Assembly: GCA_023431345.1 (NCBI GenBank)
Contig: JAEYWK010000156.1
Span: 1-22,007, forward strand
Source: Pseudomonadota bacterium
GTDB lineage: Bacteria; Myxococcota_A; Polyangia; Polyangiales; Polyangiaceae
DNA length: 22,007 bases
Direction: 5' to 3'
The translations under genes were made by a program, and so were the position numbers. Numbering within the stretch: the stretch's first letter is position 1; each line of letters starts with the position of its first letter. The notes under the pieces are model-generated. The model saw only the letters and a program-made list of their open reading frames with translations, was not told where the DNA came from and did not search any database. This document shows, piece after piece, positions 1-6,230 of this stretch.

Positions 1-286
1 CGCCACCTGCGCCGCCACCCGCCGCGCCGCCCGAACCCGCCGCACCGCCAGCGCCGCTGCCAGCAGCTCCGCCCCCACCCTGTGCCGCGCTGCCGCCGCT
101 CGGTGAACCGCCCGCTGGCGACCCCGCCGCCGGAAGACCACCCGCACCAGCGCCCGCGACGGGTTGGCCACCCATCCCTCCTGACGGCAGGTTGGGGGTG
201 CTTGCGTCCTCGCCGCACGCGACGAGCGCGAGCGGGAATACCAACGACCAGAGAGCGGAGAAGTGGCGAGAGGGCGAATGCGGCAT
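1..286 (-). CDS. Gly/Ala/Ser-rich lipoprotein, N-terminal part (cut by window edge)
   Basis: An open frame runs leftward from an ATG at 286 and leaves the window without a stop; 95 codons are visible. The first 24 residues form a signal peptide (basic and polar start, then a hydrophobic run ending FPLALVAC), so Cys24 is the predicted lipidated residue and the product a lipoprotein. After it comes a low-complexity linker of Gly, Ala, Ser and Pro (GGAAGSGGAAGGGAGG type), the kind seen in many Polyangiales surface lipoproteins ahead of a folded domain that lies outside the window. A purine-rich stretch (AGGAAAG) about 10 bases upstream can serve as ribosome binding site. It follows the AsmA-like gene after 154 bp that include an A/T-rich tract near 415-423; whether it is co-transcribed is unknown. 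Function cannot be named from the linker alone. Confidence 0.75.
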   Translation of the reverse strand, partial: MPHSPSRHFSALWSLVFPLALVACGEDASTPNLPSGGMGGQPVAGAGAGGLPAAGSPAGGSPSGGSAAQGGGGAAGSGAGGAAGSGGAAGGGAGG

Positions 287-440
287 GGGCAAGCTTCTTT
301 CCTAGAGTGGGAAAGTATGTGCATCGCCGGCCCGCAGAGCGCTCGCCTATTTTTCCGCGCGACGCCGGACGCGTTCGCGAACCAGTTTTGGCGCCCCTGG
401 CCTGCACTGCAGCTAATTTTTTTCAACCCCACCGTCTACG

Positions 441-2372
441 TCAACCCGCCTTGCGTCCTTCGCGTAGCAAGCGGGGCCACGTCGCGGCGAGCCACTCATC
501 GCTCACGAACGGAGAAATCTCCGTGTCGCCCGCGCTCAAGGTCACGCCCACGTTGATAGGCCCCGACGAGAGCAAGAAGGCGCCCAGCGGCTGATCTGAC
601 TCCTGACGCAGGTACCCGCGCAGGCGAAGGTTGCCGCTTTCGGCTTCGAGTACGCGCATTTCGAAGTCACCGCCCGCATAAGCCACGCTGGCGCGCGCCT
701 CCAAGCGCTCGAGCGCCAGCGCCGTCCCCGCCACGTCTCTGATCGGACTCGCGAGCAGCAACGGAAGCAGCGCTTCCGTCGACGACAGACTGACGCGCAC
801 CACGCCGCTGGCCTTGGGCGGAGCGACGCGCATGCCGGAGCCATCGAGGGTCAACGCGAAGGGCTCGCTGCGCTTGCCCGCGTGCGCGACGCGAGCGGCG
901 CCCAGCGACAGGCTCAGCGGCTCGAGCTCGAAGCCGGCGTCCGCGCCGGCAGGGCGCACGAAGCCGACGCGCGCTGCGACGTCGGCGTTCGCGCTGAGCT
1001 GCTCGTGCTGGGCCCGAAAGCCGGGCGCGTCCAAGCGCGCCTTGCCCCGAAGGGCGCCTTCCGGGTCGCGGAGCACCTCCAGCGAGGCTCGCGCCTTACC
1101 GAACAGCTTGGTGCCGTCGACGTCGAACCATGAAAGCGACGGCGCCTCTGCGTCGCCGATACCGAAGCGCAGCTCACCCAAACCGATCGGCTGCCTCAGA
1201 TCGACGCCTTGCAGTCGCAGAGATCCGGCGACGCCGCGCAGCTCGGGCGAAGGCTCGCGCCCGGGCCGGGTAGCGACCAAGCGCGGGCTGCTCCAGGACA
1301 TCACGAGCTCATCGGGGGCGCTCGGCAGATCACGACCGAAATGAACCATCCAGTCACCGCTGAGCTCCGCGTACGCATGACGAGCCCGCAGCGGCGTTGC
1401 GCGCAGGCTGACGCGGCTGCCTCGCTCCACCACGCCGCGCTGAACGTTCATGTCCACGAGCCAATCGCCGCGCCCTGCGTATTCGATGGGGGCCATGCGC
1501 GCCAAGTACGCGCGCAGAAACGAGAGCTGCCCGCCGCCGAGCTCGAGCCGCACGGTGGCCGAGATGTCGCCGAGCACGTCGATGCCCTCGCTCTCTTGCA
1601 CCTTCATGTCGGGGATGTCGCAGGTCAGCTTGCCGCGGACTCGCTCCGCCACCCGGTGCTCACCGAGCGTCCAATACCCGGAGTCGAGCTGGAGCTCGGC
1701 CGGCTCGACTTGTACCCAGCGCGCCGGCTTGACGACGAAGGAGCCGCGCGCCACGCCAGAGCCTCGGAAGCGGTGCTCCATGACCCACAGCTCGGACACG
1801 CGAGCCGTCACGTTCTGAATGCGCACGGACCACAAGTCGTAGTCGCCGTCCGCGATGGGGGCCGAGGGGACGCCGACGTAGTAGGGAGGGTCTGCAAAAC
1901 CGCGTAGGGGCGGGTAGGCAGCCACGCGCTCGGCGTCGTCACCGATGGCGATGATCTTGTGACGCATGCGAAAGCGGGTGCCCTCGGCGTCGAGGCGCGT
2001 CACCCGGAATTTCTTGAACGGCAGCTCACTGAGCGCGATGTAGAGCTCGCCGCGATCGAGGGCGACCTCGAACTGTACGTTGTAATCTTCGACGCGCAGC
2101 GAGAAGTCACGCACGCGCACGTGCCCGGGCCACAAGCTGTAGGCGCTGGCGTAGTCGAGGTGAAAGCCCTTGGCGCTGCTCACCGAATCCTGGATCAGCG
2201 AGGTGCGCAGTAAGGCGTTGGCGCCCACCAGGTAGACGACCTCGAGCGCAAAAAGAATGGCGGCAACGCGGAGGGCCACACCAGCCAGGTTGAATGGCCC
2301 TCCGCGCGCCGCCATCCGGCGCAACGTGGTTAGCTTACGTCGCGCGTTCTCGAGACTCGCGGATACCGGCAT
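441..2372 (-). CDS. AsmA/TamB-like inner-membrane-anchored periplasmic protein
   Basis: A 643-residue protein with a cytoplasmic basic N-terminus, one membrane segment at about residues 30-54 (VALRVAAILFALEVVYLVG) and a long periplasmic part. That part has the alternating polar/hydrophobic, beta-rich, Gly/Leu/Arg-containing texture of the AsmA/TamB/YhdP superfamily, whose members form beta-taco grooves that carry phospholipid or help outer-membrane assembly. I see no conserved signature that fixes the subfamily, so the assignment rests on architecture. The ATG at 2372 has a good ribosome site (GGGAAGG). The start overlaps the end of the upstream Pro-rich frame by 38 bp, suggesting translational coupling in the DUF4398-OmpA operon. 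TamB and a TamA-like protein are encoded elsewhere in the window, so the cell would have at least two such bridge proteins. Confidence 0.7.
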   Translation of the reverse strand: MPVSASLENARRKLTTLRRMAARGGPFNLAGVALRVAAILFALEVVYLVGANALLRTSLIQDSVSSAKGFHLDYASAYSLWPGHVRVRDFSLRVEDYNVQFEVALDRGELYIALSELPFKKFRVTRLDAEGTRFRMRHKIIAIGDDAERVAAYPPLRGFADPPYYVGVPSAPIADGDYDLWSVRIQNVTARVSELWVMEHRFRGSGVARGSFVVKPARWVQVEPAELQLDSGYWTLGEHRVAERVRGKLTCDIPDMKVQESEGIDVLGDISATVRLELGGGQLSFLRAYLARMAPIEYAGRGDWLVDMNVQRGVVERGSRVSLRATPLRARHAYAELSGDWMVHFGRDLPSAPDELVMSWSSPRLVATRPGREPSPELRGVAGSLRLQGVDLRQPIGLGELRFGIGDAEAPSLSWFDVDGTKLFGKARASLEVLRDPEGALRGKARLDAPGFRAQHEQLSANADVAARVGFVRPAGADAGFELEPLSLSLGAARVAHAGKRSEPFALTLDGSGMRVAPPKASGVVRVSLSSTEALLPLLLASPIRDVAGTALALERLEARASVAYAGGDFEMRVLEAESGNLRLRGYLRQESDQPLGAFLLSSGPINVGVTLSAGDTEISPFVSDEWLAATWPRLLREGRKAG

Positions 2373-2580
2373 ATGCCCTTCCCCTCAGCGAGGGCCGCGC
2401 CGTCCGGTGAGCGATGGGTTTGACGGGCGGTGGATCTTCGTAGGATGGGAGGGGCTCAGGAGTGGAGGGATCGGGCGAGTCGGGAGTCGTGGGCTCGGGG
2501 GGCGGAGCGGGTTCGCCAGGCTTGGGCTCGGGTGTGTAGCCGCGAGCCCGGTATGCTCCGCTCAGCGCCGAGTCAATCAT
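2335..2580 (-). CDS. short proline-rich protein, translationally coupled
   Basis: An 81-residue frame whose ATG overlaps the stop of the OmpA-domain gene in an ATGA arrangement, the classical sign of coupled translation. Residues about 16-53 are a Pro/Glu/Thr-rich segment (PEPKPGEPAPPPEPTTPDSP), followed by a basic Arg-rich tail. There is no signal peptide and no membrane segment, so as called the product would be cytosolic, which is odd for a Pro-rich spacer between two envelope genes. Its 3' end overlaps the AsmA-like start by 38 bp. Reality is supported by the coupling and by the absence of any gap between the flanking genes. Against it are the low complexity and the lack of a recognised family. 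It may act mainly as a translational link. No function assigned. Confidence 0.45.
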   Translation of the reverse strand: MIDSALSGAYRARGYTPEPKPGEPAPPPEPTTPDSPDPSTPEPLPSYEDPPPVKPIAHRTARPSLRGRAYAGIRESRERAT

Positions 2581-3527
2581 GGCTTTTGCCCCATCGAGGC
2601 CGCCGCTTGGGCCGAGCTCGCAACGACGATCTCCACGCGGCGGTTGTTGGCGCGCCCTTCGGGCGTGTCGTTCGAAGCGACGGGGTTCGACTCGCCGCGG
2701 CCAATCGCGCGCACCTTTTCGGGCTTCACGCCTTGGCTGACCAAGTAGTCCTTCACGGCGTTGGCTCGGTCTTGCGACAGCTTCATGTTCATGTCGTCGG
2801 CGCCACGCGAGTCCGTGAAGCCTTCGATCGATACGAGCTTGTCGTCGTCGAGCTCTTTCAAGCTCTTGGCGACCTGGTTCAAGCGGTCTTTGGCGATGGG
2901 CAGCAGCTCCGCCTTGCCGGTGACGAACAGCACCTGACCGTCGAGCGTGATGACGGTTCCGCGCTGCTCTTCCTTCACCTGCGCGATCTTACTCAAGCTG
3001 GCCATGGCGGCGGCGGCGCTCTGCTCGGCCTTCGCGCGCGCCTCCTTCTCGGCGTCGAGCTCCGCCTTGCTCTTTTGGATCTGGTTCTGTTGAGCGGCGA
3101 TTTCCTTGCGCGCGTTGCTCAGGTTGTCCCAAGTCGCGGCGAGCGTCTTCTGCGCCTCGGTGGCCTGCTGCTCCGCGTTACGGCGCAGCGTGTCTTGCTT
3201 CGTTCGATAGGCCTGCTCGGCTTCGGCCTGCTCGCGGCGGTCACGCTCGTACGTCCCGAACACGCTCGCGTACTGCGCTTTGCGCTGGGCGATGTACGCC
3301 AGGCTGCGCTCCTCGAAGGAGCCAGCGTCGTCGCTGTGGGCGGCTTCGGCGCGCTCGAGCGCCTGCTTGGCGGTCAGCAGCTTGTCGGGGGAGTAGGTAG
3401 CGGCGTCGGATTGGCGCGCGTCGTCGTAGGCACGACGAGCGTCGATCAACTCCGGGGTAGGGCCGGTCGCGGCGCAGCCGAAGGCGGCGGCCAGGGTCAG
3501 GGGGCAAAGCATGTGAGTGAGCTTCAT
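2577..3527 (-). CDS. DUF4398 / OmpA-domain lipoprotein (peptidoglycan-associated type)
   Basis: A 316-residue lipoprotein. The signal peptide ends AAAFGC, with Cys18 predicted to be lipidated. Residues about 26-110 resemble DUF4398 (helical, with DARRAYDDAR and AKQALERAEAAH). Residues 95-185 are an Ala/Glu/Lys/Gln-rich coiled coil. Residues 190-303 are an OmpA C-terminal domain with the hallmarks GFTDSRG (Asp239), LSQDRANAVKDYL, IGRGESNPVASNDTPEGR and NNRRVEI. In this family the conserved Asp and Arg bind the diaminopimelate of peptidoglycan. The likely role is a tether between outer membrane and cell wall, with the coiled coil as spacer. The ribosome site is AGAGGAGAAG. It lies 32 bp after the upstream DUF4398 lipoprotein, and its stop overlaps the next start, so it sits in an operon. 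The gene is complete and the domain assignment is secure. Confidence 0.93.
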   Translation of the reverse strand: MKLTHMLCPLTLAAAFGCAATGPTPELIDARRAYDDARQSDAATYSPDKLLTAKQALERAEAAHSDDAGSFEERSLAYIAQRKAQYASVFGTYERDRREQAEAEQAYRTKQDTLRRNAEQQATEAQKTLAATWDNLSNARKEIAAQQNQIQKSKAELDAEKEARAKAEQSAAAAMASLSKIAQVKEEQRGTVITLDGQVLFVTGKAELLPIAKDRLNQVAKSLKELDDDKLVSIEGFTDSRGADDMNMKLSQDRANAVKDYLVSQGVKPEKVRAIGRGESNPVASNDTPEGRANNRRVEIVVASSAQAAASMGQKP

Positions 3528-3559
3528 GACTTACTTCTCCTCTAACGTGGGCAGCGCGC

Positions 3560-3910
3560 TCAGCGGTTCCCGCTCTGCAAAGCTTCGACATCGCCACGCG
3601 CCTTCTTCAGGTTGGCGGCGGCTTGTGCCTCACGCGTGATCATCAGCGCGACCTCGGCGTCGGCCGTGGCGCGCTCCAAGACGAGCCGAGCCTCGTCGTC
3701 TTTACCGTCTTCCATCAAGCCTTGAGCTTGCTGGAGCTGATCGCGGGCCATCTTCAGGTGAAGAGCGGCTTGCGGATGCTGGTCGGCACCTACGGCGGCA
3801 GCTGCGCTAATCGACGACTGCGTGTCCGCCGCCTTGGCGGGCGGCAGCGAGCTTCCACCGCAAGCGACGACCAACGTGGTGAGCAGTGCGGTGCTGGCAA
3901 AACGGATCAT
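3560..3910 (-). CDS. small DUF4398-type lipoprotein
   Basis: A 116-residue lipoprotein starting MIRFASTALLTTLVVAC, with lipobox Cys17. The rest is helical and rich in Ala, Gln, Glu and Leu (AALHLKMARDQLQQAQGLMEDGKDDEARLVLERA), matching DUF4398, the same module found at the N-terminus of the next gene's product. Partnership or exchange with that OmpA-domain protein is a reasonable inference. The frame is open further upstream to 4024, but the ATG at 3910 has a perfect GGAGG 5 bases before it and creates the signal peptide, so I use it. A sigma-54 promoter match ends 40 bp upstream. This appears to be the first gene of the operon running to at least 441. Confidence 0.85.
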   Translation of the reverse strand: MIRFASTALLTTLVVACGGSSLPPAKAADTQSSISAAAAVGADQHPQAALHLKMARDQLQQAQGLMEDGKDDEARLVLERATADAEVALMITREAQAAANLKKARGDVEALQSGNR

Positions 3911-3950
3911 CGCATCCTCCTTGGACTCATAGCGAGTCAACGCACGCTTG

Positions 3951-3966
3951 AGCAACATCCGCGCCA
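3951..3966 (-). promoter_or_regulatory. sigma-54 promoter for the DUF4398-OmpA-AsmA-like operon
   Basis: Read on the minus strand the site is TGGCGCGGATGTTGCT, matching TGGCACG-N4-TTGCW at 11 of 12 positions, with GG and GC exactly 12 bp apart. The -12 C is at 3952, predicting a start near 3940 and a 30-base leader containing GGAGG before the ATG at 3910. Confidence 0.75.
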
Positions 3967-4046
3967 GGGACATTTGCCGTAAATCATCGTATCCAACTCG
4001 AATTCTTGCTGACTTATGTCTCACTCAACGAATCCGTCACACCACA

Positions 4047-4066
4047 CCCGTGGAAACATTCACGGG
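4047..4066. promoter_or_regulatory. dyad CCCGTG-N8-CACGGG, candidate activator site
   Basis: A perfect 6-bp inverted repeat around 8 bases lies at about -107 to -126 relative to the predicted sigma-54 start at 3940. This is the usual distance for an enhancer-type site bound by a bacterial enhancer-binding protein. The match to that role is positional only; no specific regulator is recognised. The rest of 3967-4117 shows no gene. Confidence 0.4.
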
Positions 4067-4117
4067 CTGGAGCGAGGGCGCGCCGGCGTCGCGTTTGCTC
4101 GAGCACAAAACGCAACT

Positions 4118-4158
4118 GCCCCCGCAGCAGGCGAAGAGGATGTGCCTGCTGCGGGGGC
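4118..4158 (-). terminator. strong stem-loop (15-bp perfect stem)
   Basis: The arms GCCCCCGCAGCAGGC (4118-4132) and its exact complement (4144-4158) enclose 11 bases. On the minus strand it is followed by a weak T-rich tract (TTGCGTTTT). It lies downstream of the YtxH-like gene and upstream of the DUF4398 operon, which fits transcription termination. Confidence 0.7.
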
Positions 4159-4169
4159 CGGGAGAAGAA

Positions 4170-4220
4170 CAACGGTGGCGCTCTCGAGCGGTTGGGGGAA
4201 CGAGAGTGCTGCCACCGTTG
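4170..4220 (-). terminator. second stem-loop, tandem with the one at 4118-4158
   Basis: A 10-bp outer stem (CAACGGTGGC/GCCACCGTTG) and a 6-bp inner stem (CTCTCG/CGAGAG) are separated by a small asymmetric bulge. It is the first hairpin met by transcripts leaving the YtxH-like gene, 24 bp after its stop codon. No T-run follows, so it may protect the 3' end or back up the next hairpin. Confidence 0.6.
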
Positions 4221-4244
4221 AGTGGTTATTTCGAAGACTGAGCG

Positions 4245-4610
4245 TCAGCTGCGCGCGGAGGCAGAGCTCACGCCAGAGCTCACAGCGCCGTTGGCGACCT
4301 GCCCCAGCGAGCGAAGCGCCTCGTCCTTCTGCTCGCGGACGGCGTCGAGCGCCGCGCTGCTGAGCTTGGAGGCTTCGTCGCCCAAGCGGCGGCGCGTCTC
4401 CCGGCCGCTGCTGGGGGCGAAGAGGATCGCCGCACCGGCGCCCACGATCGCGCCCGCGGCCACCAGGCCCAGGTTCTCGAGGAAGTGGCTGCGACGGCGC
4501 GAGAGGCCGACGGTGCCCAGGATGTCCTCGAGCTCGATGCCGGTAACCGTCTTGGCGATCTTCGAAGCAGCGATAGCCGTACCCAGAGACATGAGAATCT
4601 TATTGTCCAT
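4245..4610 (-). CDS. YtxH-like small membrane protein
   Basis: A 121-residue protein with one membrane segment at about residues 46-65, directly followed by LFAPSSGRETRRRL, the signature of the YtxH family (general-stress-associated small membrane proteins), then an amphipathic Ala/Ser/Glu-rich tail. The first 45 residues are cytosolic or amphipathic. The frame is open up to 4679, but the ATG at 4610 has a good ribosome site (GAGGTGA, 7-base spacing) and a sigma-54 promoter match ending 35 bp upstream, which would make any earlier start untranscribed. It is monocistronic: two hairpins follow. The family is linked to stress responses but has no defined biochemical activity. Other small membrane proteins of this class lie at 8213-9142 and 16265-16612. 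Confidence 0.85.
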   Translation of the reverse strand: MDNKILMSLGTAIAASKIAKTVTGIELEDILGTVGLSRRRSHFLENLGLVAAGAIVGAGAAILFAPSSGRETRRRLGDEASKLSSAALDAVREQKDEALRSLGQVANGAVSSGVSSASARS

Positions 4611-4644
4611 TGCGTTCACCTCGTTGGCTGGAGCCCATACGTGG

Positions 4645-4660
4645 TGCATCAAGCGTGCCG
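4645..4660 (-). promoter_or_regulatory. sigma-54 promoter for the YtxH-like gene
   Basis: The minus-strand site CGGCACGCTTGATGCA matches the consensus at 10 of 12 positions with exact GG/GC spacing. The -12 C is at 4646, giving a predicted start near 4634 and a 24-base leader that includes the ribosome site. Confidence 0.65.
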
Positions 4661-4795
4661 TCACGGCGACTTCGCTCAATTGGCGCAGTTGCAGCGCTCT
4701 CGCGGCTGAGCTTGCATGTCTGGCCGCGCCATTGGGCCACGGCGAGTCATGAGCGCACGGACACGCACGCCGACCCTGGCAGCGCTCGCCGTAGC

Positions 4796-5563
4796 TCAGA
4801 CGCTGGCGCAGTCGAAGCGCACGATGACGCCCTTACCGGCGCCGTTCTTCTGCACTTCGAGGCCGCCACCTACGCGCCGCGAGAGGCCCAAACAGACCCA
4901 CAAGGCTTCGAGCGCGCCCGCATCGTAGCGCTCGCCGTGCTCCGGCGGCTCGAGGCGATCGAAGCGCGTGACGGGCGCGTCGAGACCGGGCAGATGCAGC
5001 TCGAACGCGAGTGAGCTCGGCCCTCGCTCGACGACGTTGAGACCGATGGCGTCGCCGGCTGCGCAGGTGCGCACTCCGAGCGCCAAGAGCGTCGTCAGAA
5101 CCAGCGAGGCGACGTTCCCATCCACCCGCGCCGCCTCGAAGCCAGTCGCGTTCACGTCGAGGCGCACGCCCTTCAGCTCCGCGACCGGAGCGTACATGCC
5201 CAAACAATCCGCCAGCAGCTGGCCCACGCCGACCTGCGCGCCCGGCGGCTCTTGCAGGCCGAAGTAGTCGATGAGGCGCCGGATGCGCAGCGCGAGGCGC
5301 TCGACCTGCTCCTCGATGCGCCGAACGTTCTCTTCGATCGCCTCGGTGGAGGGGTTGTTGCGGATGAGCGCGGCGCGACCCGCGATGACGTTCAGAGGCG
5401 TCCCGATCAGGTGACCTGCGACCGATACCATGCGCGCGCTGGTGGCTCGGCGCTCCGCCCGCCTGAGCTCATCGAGCTTGGTGAGAAGTTGCGCGAGGTC
5501 GGGCGGGTCAGCAGCCTCTACGGGCATTGAAGCTTCTTGGGATGGCGAGCTAGGGGTGGGCAT
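4796..5563 (-). CDS. degenerate histidine-kinase-like protein
   Basis: A 255-residue soluble protein shaped like a HisKA-HATPase_c kinase. Residues 45-63 align with the dimerisation H-box (VAGHLIGTPLNVIAGR). His51 is kept, but the acidic residue that normally follows it is Leu52. Residues 70-100 continue the helical hairpin. The ATPase half (about 112-252) keeps the fold texture (NVASLVLTTLLALG and LGLSRRVGGGLEVQ), yet I find no N-box Asn and no DxGxG motif. It may therefore be a pseudokinase or phosphotransfer/docking partner. The start is taken 2 bp after the response-regulator stop; a Met at residue 13 (5527) is an alternative. No sensor or membrane segment is present. It is co-transcribed behind the response regulator. 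Confidence 0.75.
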   Translation of the reverse strand: MPTPSSPSQEASMPVEAADPPDLAQLLTKLDELRRAERRATSARMVSVAGHLIGTPLNVIAGRAALIRNNPSTEAIEENVRRIEEQVERLALRIRRLIDYFGLQEPPGAQVGVGQLLADCLGMYAPVAELKGVRLDVNATGFEAARVDGNVASLVLTTLLALGVRTCAAGDAIGLNVVERGPSSLAFELHLPGLDAPVTRFDRLEPPEHGERYDAGALEALWVCLGLSRRVGGGLEVQKNGAGKGVIVRFDCASV

Positions 5564-5565
5564 GG

Positions 5566-5964
5566 CTAGGCGTTCAGCAGCGCCTCGAGTGCCTCGGGCA
5601 TGATCGGTTTGACGACGTAGGCGTCGAAGCCTGCATCGCCCGCGGTTTGTCGCGTCGTGCCATCCGAATATCCCGTGAGAGCCACGAGCCGCGTGTGCAG
5701 CCCGGGCGTCTCGGTCATGGCGACACGCAAAAGGCGGGCCAGCTCGCAACCGTCGACCTCGGGCAAGCCGATGTCGATCAGGGCGACGTCGGGCTTCTGC
5801 TCGCGCGCCTGCACCAACGCCTCTTCGGCGTTCGAGGCGTGCAGGGCGCGGTGTCCGAAGGCCGACACCAGCTCCGCGAGCATCTCGCGCGAGTCGTCGT
5901 CGTCCTCCACGATGAGCACGCAGCGAGGACCCTTACCGCTTGCCGCCGTAGGTGAGGAAGTCAC
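5566..5964 (-). CDS. single-domain response regulator (receiver only)
   Basis: A 132-residue CheY-like receiver with every catalytic position present: acidic pocket Glu20-Asp21-Asp22 (VEDDDD), phospho-acceptor Asp64 (ALIDIGLPEVDG), Thr97 (ALTGYS) and Lys119 (YVVKP). No output domain follows, so it must act by protein contact, most simply with the kinase-like protein encoded 2 bp downstream. The start is a GTG at 5964 without a convincing ribosome site. The stop TAG and the next ATG are so close that translation is probably coupled. It is divergent from the Ser/Thr kinase gene, with 266 bp between starts. No sigma-54 match was found on this side of the divergent region. Confidence 0.9.
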   Translation of the reverse strand: MTSSPTAASGKGPRCVLIVEDDDDSREMLAELVSAFGHRALHASNAEEALVQAREQKPDVALIDIGLPEVDGCELARLLRVAMTETPGLHTRLVALTGYSDGTTRQTAGDAGFDAYVVKPIMPEALEALLNA

Positions 5965-6166
5965 CCGGGGAGAGTAGTCGGCCCTGCGGGCTGACGCGAG
6001 CCAATTAGTTCTCGAGCAACCCGGCGAGCGGCGTCGATTTACAGTGCTTCTGCGTCGACTGCATAGGGCTCCGCCTCAGTCGAGCGCACCCGGGCCGCGC
6101 TCTCGATGGCGCCCGCGCAAGAGGCGTTTTGTCTCGCGCCCTCGCGCCTCAGTGCTGACGCGGCGG

Positions 6167-6192
6167 ACGCGGCACACGTTGGTTTGCCGCGT
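6167..6192. promoter_or_regulatory. dyad ACGCGGCA-N10-TGCCGCGT upstream of the kinase promoter
   Basis: A perfect 8-bp inverted repeat around 10 bases lies at about -34 to -59 from the predicted kinase start and in the region divergent to the response regulator. It has the size and symmetry of a dimeric regulator site. It ends 8 bp before the -24 box. Regulator unknown. Confidence 0.4.
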
Positions 6193-6199
6193 TTCCGGC

Positions 6200-6215
6200 C
6201 GGCACGTCCGTTGCT
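6200..6215 (+). promoter_or_regulatory. sigma-54 promoter for the Ser/Thr kinase gene
   Basis: CGGCACGTCCGTTGCT matches at 11 of 12 positions with exact spacing. The -12 C is at 6214, predicting initiation near 6226, only 5 bases before the ATG at 6231. The message would be essentially leaderless, which agrees with the absence of any ribosome site. Confidence 0.7.
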
Positions 6216-6230
6216 TTGCATGCGGCCATC

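Noticed and set aside
289..304. GG-N10-GC match next to the partial lipoprotein start
   Set aside because: The predicted start of transcription would fall inside the coding region and the match outside the core is poor; it is better explained as the ribosome binding site.
2430..3545. 371-codon plus-strand frame across the OmpA-domain gene
   Set aside because: Antisense shadow of an unmistakable OmpA C-terminal domain.
3911..4024. Longer start for the small DUF4398 lipoprotein
   Set aside because: Removes the signal peptide from the N-terminus and would start upstream of the sigma-54 site; the ATG at 3910 has a perfect GGAGG.
5965..6230. Sigma-54 promoter for the response-regulator operon
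   Set aside because: All minus-strand GC/GG pairs examined here fail the spacing or core match.
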